DNA from: a bacterium
Lineage (GTDB): Bacteria; Cyanobacteriota; Vampirovibrionia; Gastranaerophilales; Gastranaerophilaceae
Assembly: GCA_024408855.1 (NCBI GenBank)
Contig: JAKSUQ010000004.1
Coordinates: 18,577 to 82,576, forward strand
Reading direction: 5' to 3'
DNA: 64,000 nucleotides
The notes beneath the pieces were generated by a model. The model saw nothing but the letters and a program-made list of their open reading frames with translations, did not search any database and was not told where the DNA came from. Made by a program: the position numbers and the translations under genes. Below are positions 7,719-17,181 of this stretch, in pieces. How positions within the stretch are numbered: the first letter of the stretch is position 1; each line of letters starts with the position of its first letter.

Positions 7719-8367
7719 CAGCAATAATTCCTTTTTCATTAACTCCGCTTAATTCTTTTAACAGTTTAACAGCAAAAATCTCGCTTTCAAAATGTCCGAT
7801 ATCAAAAAGAACTTTTGTTGTTTCAATCGCAGTATGAAATTTAATATCACCTGTAATATAGACTTCACAAGGAGCTTCTGATATAAATTCACTTCCAGAA
7901 CCTGCACAAAATCCTGCTTTTTTGAAACTTTTTAATTCGTAATTATTAACGTATCGCAAATTTGGTGATATTCGATAAAGTTTTTCTTTAAATTCATTTA
8001 TGTGAATTCTCTCTTCAAAATCCACAACTCTTACAAAATCCCCAAATGGTTGACCGCATAAACCGAGTTCTTTTAAAAGAATATCAGTTGTTCCTCCATT
8101 TGCTTTATCAAGATTTGTATGTGCACAATACATGTTTATATTTTTGTATTCAAAAGGTACATAAAAAAGCGGGTGATGAGAAATAATCATATCGCAGTCA
8201 TTATCAACTGCTTGAGAGTAGATTTTATCTGTTATTGTAAGTGCAAATAAAATCTTATTGACTTCTTTTTTCTCGTTATCAGAAATCCATCCGCTTGCAT
8301 CCCACTTTTCCTGAGTATCAAGTGGTGCAAATTTTTCTATCCTTTGTACTATCTCGTATTTATTCAA
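7696..8367 (-). CDS. Nif3-like dinuclear metal-centre hexameric protein
   Basis: Member of the NIF3/YbgI family, often labelled GTP cyclohydrolase 1 type 2; the true substrate is uncertain. The 223-residue product has the metal-binding motifs: SHHPLFY near residue 65, AHTNLDKANGG near 85, and the C-terminal GHFESE, giving the His/Asp/Glu set for two metals. At 223 residues it is the short form without the PII-like insert seen in ~370-residue members. The start is TTG at 8367 with GGAG about 9 nt upstream, overlapping the coaBC stop by 8 bp; a longer frame to 8394 is less likely. Probably cytosolic. Confidence 0.88.
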   Translation of the reverse strand: MNKYEIVQRIEKFAPLDTQEKWDASGWISDNEKKEVNKILFALTITDKIYSQAVDNDCDMIISHHPLFYVPFEYKNINMYCAHTNLDKANGGTTDILLKELGLCGQPFGDFVRVVDFEERIHINEFKEKLYRISPNLRYVNNYELKSFKKAGFCAGSGSEFISEAPCEVYITGDIKFHTAIETTKVLFDIGHFESEIFAVKLLKELSGVNEKGIIADEKSPFI

Positions 8368-9535
8368 AAATTTTCTCCAAGATTTTTTTTGCAATATTCT
8401 TTTTGGTATCTCTTTCCAAGTGATTTATATTTAAAGACTTGTTAATTATATAAACTTCGTTTTCATCAGAGGAAAACCCTATATCTTTCCTTGAGATATC
8501 ATTAGCAATAATAAAATCACATCCTTTATTTTTTATTTTTATCTTTGCATTTTCAAGTAGGTTTTGGCTTTCCGCACAAAATCCGACAACTTTTACATTC
8601 CCTTTTTGAGCGGATATTTCTTTAAGAATGTCAGGATTTTTGGTCAATTCAAGTGTGATATTTTCATCTGAAGTTTTTTTGATTTTTTGTTCTGAATAGT
8701 TTTTAATTCTGTAATCTGCAACGGCAGCAGCCATAATTACGCAATCTTGAGAATTAAACTTTGATTTTACAGCTGTTTCCATATCTTTTGCGGATTCCGT
8801 AACAATATTGTTGTAGGGTTTATTAACTTCAAAAGTTGATATTAATGTAACATCTGCACCAAGCTCAAAAGCACAATCTGCCATAGCTATACCCATTTTG
8901 CCCGAAGAACAATTTGTTATATATCTGACCGGATCAATTTTTTCTTTTGTTCCGCCGGCAGTAATGAGAATTTTTTTGCCATTTAAAGTTTTTTTTGTAT
9001 TCAAAATCTCAACTGTTTTATCAAAAATATCATCTATTTCAACCATTCTACCCTGACCGTCAGTACCGCATGCCAAATAGCCGAAAGCCGGATTAAGAAT
9101 ATAGCATCCGTTATTTTCAAGTTTTTTTATATTTTCTTGTACAAAATTGTTATTCCACATACCTGTATTCATTGCAGGAACAAGAAGAATAGGTTTTGAA
9201 TAAGCACATGCAATCGACAACAAAAGATTATCACATATTCCGTTTGCCATTTTGGAAAGTGTATTGGCACTTGCCGGAGCAATAACAAAAATATCTGCTT
9301 CATCAGCCAACGAAATATGTTCAGGTTTATAATTTTTATCTGAAAAACTTTCAACATAAACTTCATTATTGCTTAATGTTTGCAAAGTCAATTTTGTAAC
9401 AAAATTCAAAGCAGACGGAGTCATTACCACTTTTACATTAGCACCTGCTTTTTTGTATAAACGAACCAAAGCCGGTATCTTATATGCGGCAATTCCGCCA
9501 GTAATTCCTATCAAAACTGTCTTATTCTTCAACAT
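8360..9535 (-). CDS. coaBC: Bifunctional phosphopantothenoylcysteine decarboxylase/phosphopantothenate-cysteine ligase
   Basis: CoaBC carries out two consecutive steps of coenzyme A synthesis: CTP-dependent joining of 4'-phosphopantothenate to cysteine, then FMN-dependent decarboxylation. The 391-residue product (normal ~400) has the N-terminal flavoprotein domain (VLIGITGGIAAYK; APASANTLSKMANGICDNLL; VPAMNTGMW, with the PAMN motif) and the C-terminal ligase domain (ILITAGGTKEKIDPVRYITN, then AAAVADYR). The ATG at 9535 is preferred over an in-frame TTG six codons earlier because the family begins there. It is the first gene of a three-gene minus-strand run. Confidence 0.95.
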   Translation of the reverse strand: MLKNKTVLIGITGGIAAYKIPALVRLYKKAGANVKVVMTPSALNFVTKLTLQTLSNNEVYVESFSDKNYKPEHISLADEADIFVIAPASANTLSKMANGICDNLLLSIACAYSKPILLVPAMNTGMWNNNFVQENIKKLENNGCYILNPAFGYLACGTDGQGRMVEIDDIFDKTVEILNTKKTLNGKKILITAGGTKEKIDPVRYITNCSSGKMGIAMADCAFELGADVTLISTFEVNKPYNNIVTESAKDMETAVKSKFNSQDCVIMAAAVADYRIKNYSEQKIKKTSDENITLELTKNPDILKEISAQKGNVKVVGFCAESQNLLENAKIKIKNKGCDFIIANDISRKDIGFSSDENEVYIINKSLNINHLERDTKKNIAKKILEKIFE

Positions 9536-9672
9536 AGAAATATTATATCTCAAAGATTTATAATAAAGCTATTTTGCAAAAATTAAAATGTTAAGAAATT
9601 GTTTATTTTTTTAATCATGTTGAAAAAAGGTGATTTAATAATAGTGTAAAAGATTGAAAATAACTCATATAA

Positions 9673-11529
<1,857 letters not shown>

Positions 11530-11556
11530 TTGTTAAAACATAGAGTTATTGTTAAC

Positions 11557-11594
11557 AAACAACGGACTATTTTTAAATAGTCCGTTGTTTTGTA
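11557..11594 (+). terminator. dnaK terminator
   Basis: A perfect 16-bp stem (arms 11557-11572 and 11575-11590, sequence AAACAACGGACTATTT and its complement) with a two-base TT loop; the right arm ends in TTGTTTTG. A very strong rho-independent-type hairpin between dnaK and the convergent rubredoxin gene, so it may serve both strands. Confidence 0.85.
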
Positions 11595-11620
11595 AGTTTA
11601 TTTTAATAATAATATTTTTA

Positions 11621-11761
11621 TTAGTTTTCTTTTTCAAACATTTCTTTGCCGACTCCGCACATAGGACATATAAAATCGTCAGGCAAATCTTCAAATTTTA
11701 TGTCGTTATTTTCTTCGGGATTATAAATCCATTGGCAAACTGTACAAATATGTTTTTCCAT
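11621..11761 (-). CDS. Rubredoxin-like protein
   Basis: A 46-residue one-iron electron carrier. It reads [17 protein letters not shown], then [21 protein letters not shown]: two CxxC pairs that ligate a single iron, the Tyr-x-Pro element and the LPDDFxCPxCG block of rubredoxins. It is slightly shorter than the usual 52-54 residues and lacks the usual Gly-Asp after the first cysteine pair (here Glu-Asn). A strong AAGGAG site lies 7 nt before the ATG at 11761. Likely partners by function are the flavodiiron protein at 14093, for O2 or NO reduction; that pairing is inference. Confidence 0.88.
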   Translation of the reverse strand: MEKHICTVCQWIYNPEENNDIKFEDLPDDFICPMCGVGKEMFEKEN

Positions 11762-11801
11762 ATATTTCTCCTTTTGATATAATTATTTTAATAATATATT
11801 T

Positions 11802-12368
11802 TTACATTTTTTTATAACCGCATTTAGGGCAAATTCCATTATCATTCAATAAAATCCCACACCATGGACATCTGTCTTTAGTTCCGTGAACTTCATAAGT
11901 TTCGGAGGCTGTATTAGTCCCGCTTTTAAAAGTAATTTTTGATATATTTAATTTGTCTTTAAGTAAAGAATAAACAATTTTAATCATTCCCTCTGTTGTC
12001 ATAGATTCTTTTGTTACAACAATTCTGCTGTCAGGATATGCTGTAACAAGTTCATTTTTGAAAGCAGCACCTATCATAGTATTTGTCGGGGCTCCGTTTC
12101 TTATGCCTTGTTTGTCATAAACTTCTAAAACAACAGGTAACAGTGGGTCATCTTCTCTCAGCACAAGTGCATGGTCAAAGTTTTGTAAAAGCTCCCAAGC
12201 AATTTTTTTAATTTCATTACAAGGGAAGACCATATTTACTCCCGTATTTATTGTATCTTCAACTTCAATGGTTAATGTACCTGTATGACCATGAAGATAT
12301 TGTGCTTCACCTTTAAAACCGTAAAATCTGTGTGCATACTGCAAGTCAAATGTTGTAATTGATTTCAT
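11802..12368 (-). CDS. 6-pyruvoyl-tetrahydropterin synthase/QueD-family protein with C-terminal zinc ribbon
   Basis: The 188-residue protein belongs to the PTPS/QueD fold (T-fold). Zinc ligands are visible: the His in QYAHRFYGF and the pair in YLHGHTG; the FDHALVL motif and a later Glu (SETYEVHG) are also kept. The catalytic Cys of QueD (C-x-x-L-H-G-H) is Ala here (GEAQYLHGH), with Glu one place before it. The C-terminus adds a zinc ribbon, CPWC and CPKCG, beyond the usual ~120-140 residues. So the fold is secure but the reaction (preQ0/queuosine step or another pterin reaction) is not. AGGAGGG precedes the ATG at 12368; an open extension to 12419 is rejected. Confidence 0.85.
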   Translation of the reverse strand: MKSITTFDLQYAHRFYGFKGEAQYLHGHTGTLTIEVEDTINTGVNMVFPCNEIKKIAWELLQNFDHALVLREDDPLLPVVLEVYDKQGIRNGAPTNTMIGAAFKNELVTAYPDSRIVVTKESMTTEGMIKIVYSLLKDKLNISKITFKSGTNTASETYEVHGTKDRCPWCGILLNDNGICPKCGYKKM

Positions 12369-12417
12369 AAATGTCCCTCCTTTCAATCGTATATTTTCTG
12401 ATAAATCAGGTGTTGGC

Positions 12418-12446
12418 ATTATAGTGTTTTATAATATGAAAAACAA
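12418..12446 (-). promoter_or_regulatory. Predicted promoter of the queD-like gene, overlapping a hairpin
   Basis: Minus strand: TTGTTT (12441-12446), 17-nt spacer, TATAAT (12418-12423), about 50 nt ahead of the ATG. A hairpin (12442-12465, AACAATGCC and GGCGTTGTT arms when read on the minus strand, followed by TTTC) overlaps the -35 and looks like a terminator, yet I find no minus-strand gene that it would end. Confidence 0.5.
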
Positions 12447-12540
12447 CGCCTATTTGGGCATTGTTTAGACGTTTAAGAATTTTTATTTAATTCGCAAAAA
12501 CTGATTTTATAATTATTTTTAGGATATTTAAAAAAAATTT

Positions 12541-12567
12541 TGAACATTTTTATTTTAATTTCGTTAT
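12541..12567 (+). promoter_or_regulatory. Candidate ECF-type promoter of the stress cassette
   Basis: TGAAC (12541-12545), 16-nt AT spacer, CGTTAT (12562-12567), 23 nt ahead of the ATG. The GAAC / CGT arrangement resembles ECF sigma promoters and would make the cassette self-regulated. A vegetative reading (TTGAAC with TATACT) needs a 19-nt spacer, so it is less regular. Confidence 0.4.
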
Positions 12568-12589
12568 ACTAATGTAAGAGGTAAACAAA

Positions 12590-12934
12590 ATGAATAACAA
12601 ATGTACAAAATACGAAGGCTTATTTGTTTTTTCCGACAACGAAACTTTAATGGAGCACATTAATTCTTGTGAGGAATGTAAATCTGAACATGAAAAAATG
12701 GAAAAAGTTTCGGATTTGATAAGTGAAGTGAAGTTGTATTACAAAGGACGAAAACAAAAATTTAAACAACTCAAAGCTGTATGTGTATTATTCCTTTTTA
12801 TCATATTCAGCACATCAGGGATAATTATATATGATGATGCTGAAATAATGGAATCTTTGATGTACGGCAATACTCTCTCGGCAGAAGATTTAGGATTTCC
12901 GGTTGATTCTGACGGACTTTTAATGGTGGATTAA
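12590..12934 (+). CDS. Putative zinc-binding anti-sigma factor, single-pass membrane protein
   Basis: A 114-residue protein whose layout fits an anti-sigma factor. The N-terminal cytoplasmic part has a zinc anti-sigma signature H-x3-C-x2-C (HINSCEEC near residues 23-30), then a basic stretch and one membrane helix (about 63-82, VCVLFLFIIFSTSGIIIY). A short acidic external tail of about 30 residues follows. The stop overlaps the start of the ECF sigma gene by one base (TAATG), a strong sign of coupling. The order anti-sigma then sigma is the reverse of the commonest arrangement. It would hold the sigma factor at the membrane until an envelope signal; that role is inferred. Confidence 0.75.
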   Translation: MNNKCTKYEGLFVFSDNETLMEHINSCEECKSEHEKMEKVSDLISEVKLYYKGRKQKFKQLKAVCVLFLFIIFSTSGIIIYDDAEIMESLMYGNTLSAEDLGFPVDSDGLLMVD

Positions 12935-13437
12935 TGAATTTTAGCGAACTTATAAATTCAAACAAACAAAATGTGAAAAATATAATACGTTTGATAACAA
13001 AACAAGATAATGAAGACCTTGAACAAGAAGTCTATATGAAAGCTTGGAAAAATTCAGACAAATATGAAGAACGAGGAAATTTCAAAAGTTGGATTTCTTC
13101 AATCGCAAAAAATGTGGCGAAAGATTATCTAAAATCGGTTTATTTCAAAAATTATACAAATACAACATCAGATGAGTACGAATTGGAATGTATTAAAGAT
13201 AAAAGACTGACTCCGGACTCCTCTGTAATGATTACGGAAAGGCAAAAAAGAATAATAGATGCAATAGAAACTTTAAAACCAAAATTGAAAGAAACAATTA
13301 TGCTTTGTGAAATAGAAGGCTATTCTTATGAAGAAGCCGCTCAAAAATTAAAATGTCCTATAGGTACAATAAAGTCAAGAATATTCAATGCTAAGAAAGA
13401 ATTAGCAGAAAAGTTAGCAGATTTATTAGAGGTGTAA
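12934..13437 (+). CDS. ECF-family RNA polymerase sigma factor
   Basis: A 167-residue group-4 sigma factor. Region 2 spans about residues 12-75 (NEDLEQEVYMKAWKN, then the WISSIAKNVAKDYL helix that contacts the -10 element), a short linker carries no region 3, and region 4 spans about 105-160 with the helix-turn-helix GYSYEEAAQKLKCPIGTIKSRIFNAKKEL. Length and motifs are typical. It overlaps the anti-sigma gene by one base and is 3 bp ahead of the CpxP-like gene, so the three form one transcript. Target promoters cannot be derived here except for the candidate in front of the operon. Confidence 0.92.
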   Translation: MNFSELINSNKQNVKNIIRLITKQDNEDLEQEVYMKAWKNSDKYEERGNFKSWISSIAKNVAKDYLKSVYFKNYTNTTSDEYELECIKDKRLTPDSSVMITERQKRIIDAIETLKPKLKETIMLCEIEGYSYEEAAQKLKCPIGTIKSRIFNAKKELAEKLADLLEV

Positions 13438-13440
13438 ATT

Positions 13441-13956
13441 ATGAAAAAATTAGCAATTTTATTGAGTTTAGTAGTTCTCTCAATGTCCTGCGTTAACGCA
13501 GCTGAAACCAAAACTACGCCTAAAAATGTAAAACCGGTAATTACTCAGGAACAAATCCAGAAGATGAGAGTTGACCGTGCAAATGCATTTGACCAAAAAT
13601 TAGGCTTGACTGATGAACAAAAAGCTAAGGCAAAAGAATTCAGAACACAAGCCCATGAGAAGATGGTTCCTGTTATGCAAAAAATCAAAACAAACAGGCT
13701 GGAAGCTAAAAAGCTCAAAAACATTGATAAGAGAACAAACGCTCAAGAAGAAAAATTGACGCAACTTAACAATGATTTCAGAGCATTGCAAAAAGAAATA
13801 CATCAAATAAGACAACAAAATATGAAAGATTTTGAGTCAATATTGACTGATGACCAAAAAAATACATTAAAAACAATGAAAAAAGAAGGTCGCAATCAAT
13901 ACAGAAAAAACCATCCTCCTTTTAAAAAACATATGCAACCAAGAAATGTAAAATAG
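13441..13956 (+). CDS. Periplasmic Spy/CpxP-like protein
   Basis: A 171-residue exported, Lys-rich, mostly helical protein. It has a signal peptide (about residues 1-20, ending in VNA) and two LTxxQ motifs, LTDEQ near residue 55 and LTDDQ near 136, the hallmark of the Spy/CpxP/ZraP family of periplasmic chaperones or stress sensors. The helices between them are strongly charged, consistent with the curved dimer known for CpxP and Spy. Its place 3 bp behind the ECF sigma gene suggests that it is either the regulated effector or the sensor that feeds back on the anti-sigma factor. Function inferred from family and context. Confidence 0.8.
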   Translation: MKKLAILLSLVVLSMSCVNAAETKTTPKNVKPVITQEQIQKMRVDRANAFDQKLGLTDEQKAKAKEFRTQAHEKMVPVMQKIKTNRLEAKKLKNIDKRTNAQEEKLTQLNNDFRALQKEIHQIRQQNMKDFESILTDDQKNTLKTMKKEGRNQYRKNHPPFKKHMQPRNVK

Positions 13957-13964
13957 TTATTTTT

Positions 13965-13996
13965 AAATGGGATAGCATTTAGCTATCCCATTTTTT
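13965..13996 (+). terminator. Terminator of the sigma/anti-sigma operon
   Basis: 12-bp stem AAATGGGATAGC (13965-13976) with GCTATCCCATTT (13982-13993), five-base loop, continuing in TTT. Confidence 0.85.
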
Positions 13997-14092
13997 GTTG
14001 AAATAAAACCGCCATTAAGATAACTTTTAATTCGTTTTTGAAATGATATAATAGAGCGGACTTAATTAATAGGGTATTTTTTAGGGGGCAAA

Positions 14093-15289
14093 ATGTATTG
14101 TACAAAGCGAATACAACAAGATTTATTTTGGATAGGCGGGAATGACAGGCGACTCAGTTTATTTGAGGGGGTGTATTCTGTACCTAAAGGTGTTTCATAT
14201 AATTCATACATTCTGCTTGATGACAAAATTGTTATTTTTGATACTGTCGACAAAGCTATTGGTGAAATTTATTTTGAAAATCTTGAATATAAATTACAAG
14301 ACAGAAATCCTGATTATATAGTTGTACAGCATATGGAGCCTGATCACAGTGCGACTTTAAAACGATTAATTCAACTATATCCGAATATTACAATTGTTTG
14401 TAATTCAAAAACTCAAAATATGATTAATCAATTTTTTGAGTTTAAACAAGAAATTAAATATCACATTGTTCAAGAGGGTGATGTTCTTGAAACTGGGCAT
14501 CATATACTGAATTTTATAATGGCTCCGATGGTTCATTGGCCCGAAGTAATGGTTGTTTATGATTCAGAAGATAAAATTTTATTTTCGGCAGATGCTTTTG
14601 GGACATTTGGAGCATTGAACGGAGCAATTTTTGCTGATGAAGTTGATTTTGAACATGATTATATGGATGAAGCGAGAAGATACTATACAAATATTGTTGG
14701 TAAATATGGAGTACAAGTGCAAACGCTTTTAAAAAAGGTATCCAATTTTGATATCAAATGTATTTGTCCGTTGCATGGATTTGTTTGGAGAAATAATCTT
14801 AATGATTATATAGATAAATATCATAGATGGAGTACATATACGCCTGAAGAACAAGGTGTGATGATTGCCTATGCATCAGTTTATGGTAATACTGCAAATG
14901 TAGCTGATATTATATCTGCAAAACTATGGGATAAAGGAATTAAAACTGTAATGTTTGACGTTTCGGTTACACCTGCATCAGAGATAGTTTCCGCATCATT
15001 CAAATGGAGCCATTTGCTTTTTGCCTCAACGACATATAATGCCGGGATTTTTATCTCTATGGAAGAAGTTTTGAGGGATTTAGTTTCGCATAATATCCAA
15101 AAACGGACAGTTGCTTTTATAGAAAACGGTTCTTGGGTAGCAACAAGTGGTAAATTGATGAAAGAGTTGCTTTCCGAATGTAAAGAAATGAATTACATTG
15201 AAAACTTTTTGAGTATCAAATCTTCACTGAAAAATAATCAAATGGAGGACGTGGAAAATTTAGTGAACGCAATTTGCAATACTTTTTAA
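14093..15289 (+). CDS. Flavodiiron protein (FprA-type A flavoprotein), O2/NO reductase
   Basis: Cytosolic enzyme that reduces O2 to water or NO to N2O, protecting anaerobes. The 398-residue protein has the N-terminal metallo-beta-lactamase-like diiron domain with ligands in the HMEPDHS motif (H-x-E-x-D-H), the later MVHWPEVM His, the DSEDKILFSADAFG Asp and the CPLHGFVW His. From about residue 258 it carries a flavodoxin domain (IAYASVYGNTANVADII) for FMN. This is the two-domain class A form, needing an external rubredoxin; the small rubredoxin at 11621 is a plausible donor. A TATAAT at 14047 and AGGGGG ahead of the ATG support independent expression. Confidence 0.95.
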   Translation: MYCTKRIQQDLFWIGGNDRRLSLFEGVYSVPKGVSYNSYILLDDKIVIFDTVDKAIGEIYFENLEYKLQDRNPDYIVVQHMEPDHSATLKRLIQLYPNITIVCNSKTQNMINQFFEFKQEIKYHIVQEGDVLETGHHILNFIMAPMVHWPEVMVVYDSEDKILFSADAFGTFGALNGAIFADEVDFEHDYMDEARRYYTNIVGKYGVQVQTLLKKVSNFDIKCICPLHGFVWRNNLNDYIDKYHRWSTYTPEEQGVMIAYASVYGNTANVADIISAKLWDKGIKTVMFDVSVTPASEIVSASFKWSHLLFASTTYNAGIFISMEEVLRDLVSHNIQKRTVAFIENGSWVATSGKLMKELLSECKEMNYIENFLSIKSSLKNNQMEDVENLVNAICNTF

Positions 15290-15300
15290 TAAACAAAGTT

Positions 15301-15942
15301 TTATAGCTTAAAATTTTCAAACCATTCAATCAGGGCTTTCTTTTCGCCGAATTCAAAATGAAATCCGTTTGCAAAGTCCGGATGTATCAAAAAATCGTAA
15401 TCAATATTGAAACTGCAAGGTTCTTCTTCTACACATAATTTTTTTATTTTTCGGGGAGAAATTTTTTTAGTTCTCTTATTGATAATATTAGAATAGTTTT
15501 TTCCGTCAAAACAACAAAACGGTACATCTTTTCCGCCTTTAGAATTATTTGTCAAAAGTCCGAATGCTCTACACAATATTCCGCGATATTCATATACTGA
15601 ACAAACGTTATCAATGAGCATAGGACAATCATATTTGAATTTTTTTCTTAATTCGTCTTTGGAATATTTATTTTTATATTTTGAATAATATTTTTTCCTC
15701 TTTTCGAGAATATTTGCAAGATTGTTTTGGATTTTATTTTGGATATCAATAGGCAGCCGCATAATTCCGAGTAAGAGGTATCTTAATTCAATTTTGGTAT
15801 ATGGAAAAACTGCATTTTTGCAACATTCTCCGCATCCTTTTTTGCAAAATATAAAAGGTTTTTGACTTTTGAAAAAACGCTGAAATTTTTCGTCTAAAAA
15901 TGATAAATAACCAAGGTAATTTTGTAAATTATTATCTGTCAT
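15301..15942 (-). CDS. YkgJ-family cysteine-cluster protein
   Basis: A 213-residue protein with the Cys-rich YkgJ (UPF0153) metal-binding pattern: CKKGCGECCKNA near residues 33-44, CPMLIDNVCSVYEYRGILCRAFG near 110-132, and CC in PFCCFDG near 143. These eight or so cysteines are thought to bind zinc or an Fe-S cluster; the biochemical role of the family is unknown. It ends 12 bp beyond the convergent flavodiiron gene and starts 3 bp after the next upstream minus-strand gene, so it is co-transcribed with the membrane acyltransferase. No signal peptide. Confidence 0.85.
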   Translation of the reverse strand: MTDNNLQNYLGYLSFLDEKFQRFFKSQKPFIFCKKGCGECCKNAVFPYTKIELRYLLLGIMRLPIDIQNKIQNNLANILEKRKKYYSKYKNKYSKDELRKKFKYDCPMLIDNVCSVYEYRGILCRAFGLLTNNSKGGKDVPFCCFDGKNYSNIINKRTKKISPRKIKKLCVEEEPCSFNIDYDFLIHPDFANGFHFEFGEKKALIEWFENFKL

Positions 15943-15945
15943 AAA

Positions 15946-17034
15946 TTATGTCTGCCTATATTTTTGATATTTTCGGTATAATTCTGCTAAAATACTCGAA
16001 ATTATAAAAATTGTAATTGCGACAAATAATACAATAGGTAATGATAATTTTATGTGCAATACATTTATTGCGAGTATTTGAACAAACCATCCGATATAAA
16101 TCCACTGTTGTATATATATTTCGTTAATATTTTTGCTTATACTTTCGCAAATTGTTAGCATTTTACTGTTCAATACCTTAGTAATGAAATAGCAGATTGA
16201 AATTATTGTAAAAATTGCTGCAAATGAATAAAGCATATCAATAAAATGCATATGATAATATGCGTCTGTATCAATGTTAAACATTCCCCAACCGTTAATT
16301 AAACCAAATATAAAATAAGTCGTAAATATAGGGAATGTCATAAAAAATGCTGATTTAAAAAACTTATCAAGAGAATTACAACGCTTTAATAATTCGCCAA
16401 AATAATATCCGCCGGCAACAAATATTAACCAATGTACAAGCGGAAAAGCAGTTTCAAAATTGGTATTTTTGGATACTCCCATAAAATGTCCGAGTATTAT
16501 ATCCAAAACCAAATTGTGTGTGCCAAAATTTCGTACAAAAGAGCCCATTAATGCTAATAAAACAGATATTATCAAAATTCTTTTTGCAGAAAAGTTAAAT
16601 TTTTTAAATATAGCAAATACAATAAATGCCAGTCCGGCAAAATGTAGAATATCCAAACCGCACAAATCAAATATTATGTTTTTCAAAAAAACGGTATCTT
16701 TTGTAAAATACCAGAAAATAAAAGCAGGTAAAGGCAATCTTAAAATATTAAGTATCCATGCTTTTATTGTAAGATTAATTCCACGTTGCATGCTGTATTT
16801 TGGAGAAGTGTTTTTGCTGTATGCCATTCCTACTCCCATAGAAAACATAAAGACCGGTGCGGCAAATACTCCGCCAAACAAAGTAATAGGAATAAGCGAC
16901 CATAGTTGGATGTGTTCCATTCCGCTGTACATAAAAACATGAATAAGAATCATCCCAAAAATCGCAACCACTTTTGCTACATCAAGAAATTGTTGTCTGC
17001 CAAGATTTATATCATCTGTTTCAAATATTTTCAT
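15946..17034 (-). CDS. Polytopic membrane protein of the acyltransferase-3/HGSNAT-like type
   Basis: About 362 residues with ten or so hydrophobic helices. The first helix carries 'LDVAKVVAIFGMILIHVFMYSG', matching the 'R..LDxxRGxAI..M...H' opening of DUF1624/acyltransferase-3 proteins, whose His is thought to take part in acyl transfer. A second shared block is 'APVFMFSMGVGMAYSK'. Such proteins transfer acetyl groups across the membrane onto sugars or polymers, but the substrate here cannot be told. ATG at 17034 is chosen; an in-frame TTG at 17055 with AAGG four bases upstream is a possible alternative. It overlaps no gene and is followed after 3 bp by the YkgJ gene. Confidence 0.7.
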   Translation of the reverse strand: MKIFETDDINLGRQQFLDVAKVVAIFGMILIHVFMYSGMEHIQLWSLIPITLFGGVFAAPVFMFSMGVGMAYSKNTSPKYSMQRGINLTIKAWILNILRLPLPAFIFWYFTKDTVFLKNIIFDLCGLDILHFAGLAFIVFAIFKKFNFSAKRILIISVLLALMGSFVRNFGTHNLVLDIILGHFMGVSKNTNFETAFPLVHWLIFVAGGYYFGELLKRCNSLDKFFKSAFFMTFPIFTTYFIFGLINGWGMFNIDTDAYYHMHFIDMLYSFAAIFTIISICYFITKVLNSKMLTICESISKNINEIYIQQWIYIGWFVQILAINVLHIKLSLPIVLFVAITIFIISSILAELYRKYQKYRQT

Positions 17035-17181
17035 ATTCGCAAAAATTCTACTCAAATATCCTTATAACAATAATAGTATAATTCACAGATTTTTCAAATT
17101 ATTTACATTATAATCAACTAATATAATATTTCCAAAAATTTTTATGATTTTATGCTAAAATCACAAAAAAGGAGAGAAAAT

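Noticed and set aside
12369..12480. preQ1 riboswitch ahead of the QueD-like gene
   Set aside because: The leader has a promoter and a simple hairpin but no recognisable preQ1 aptamer pattern.
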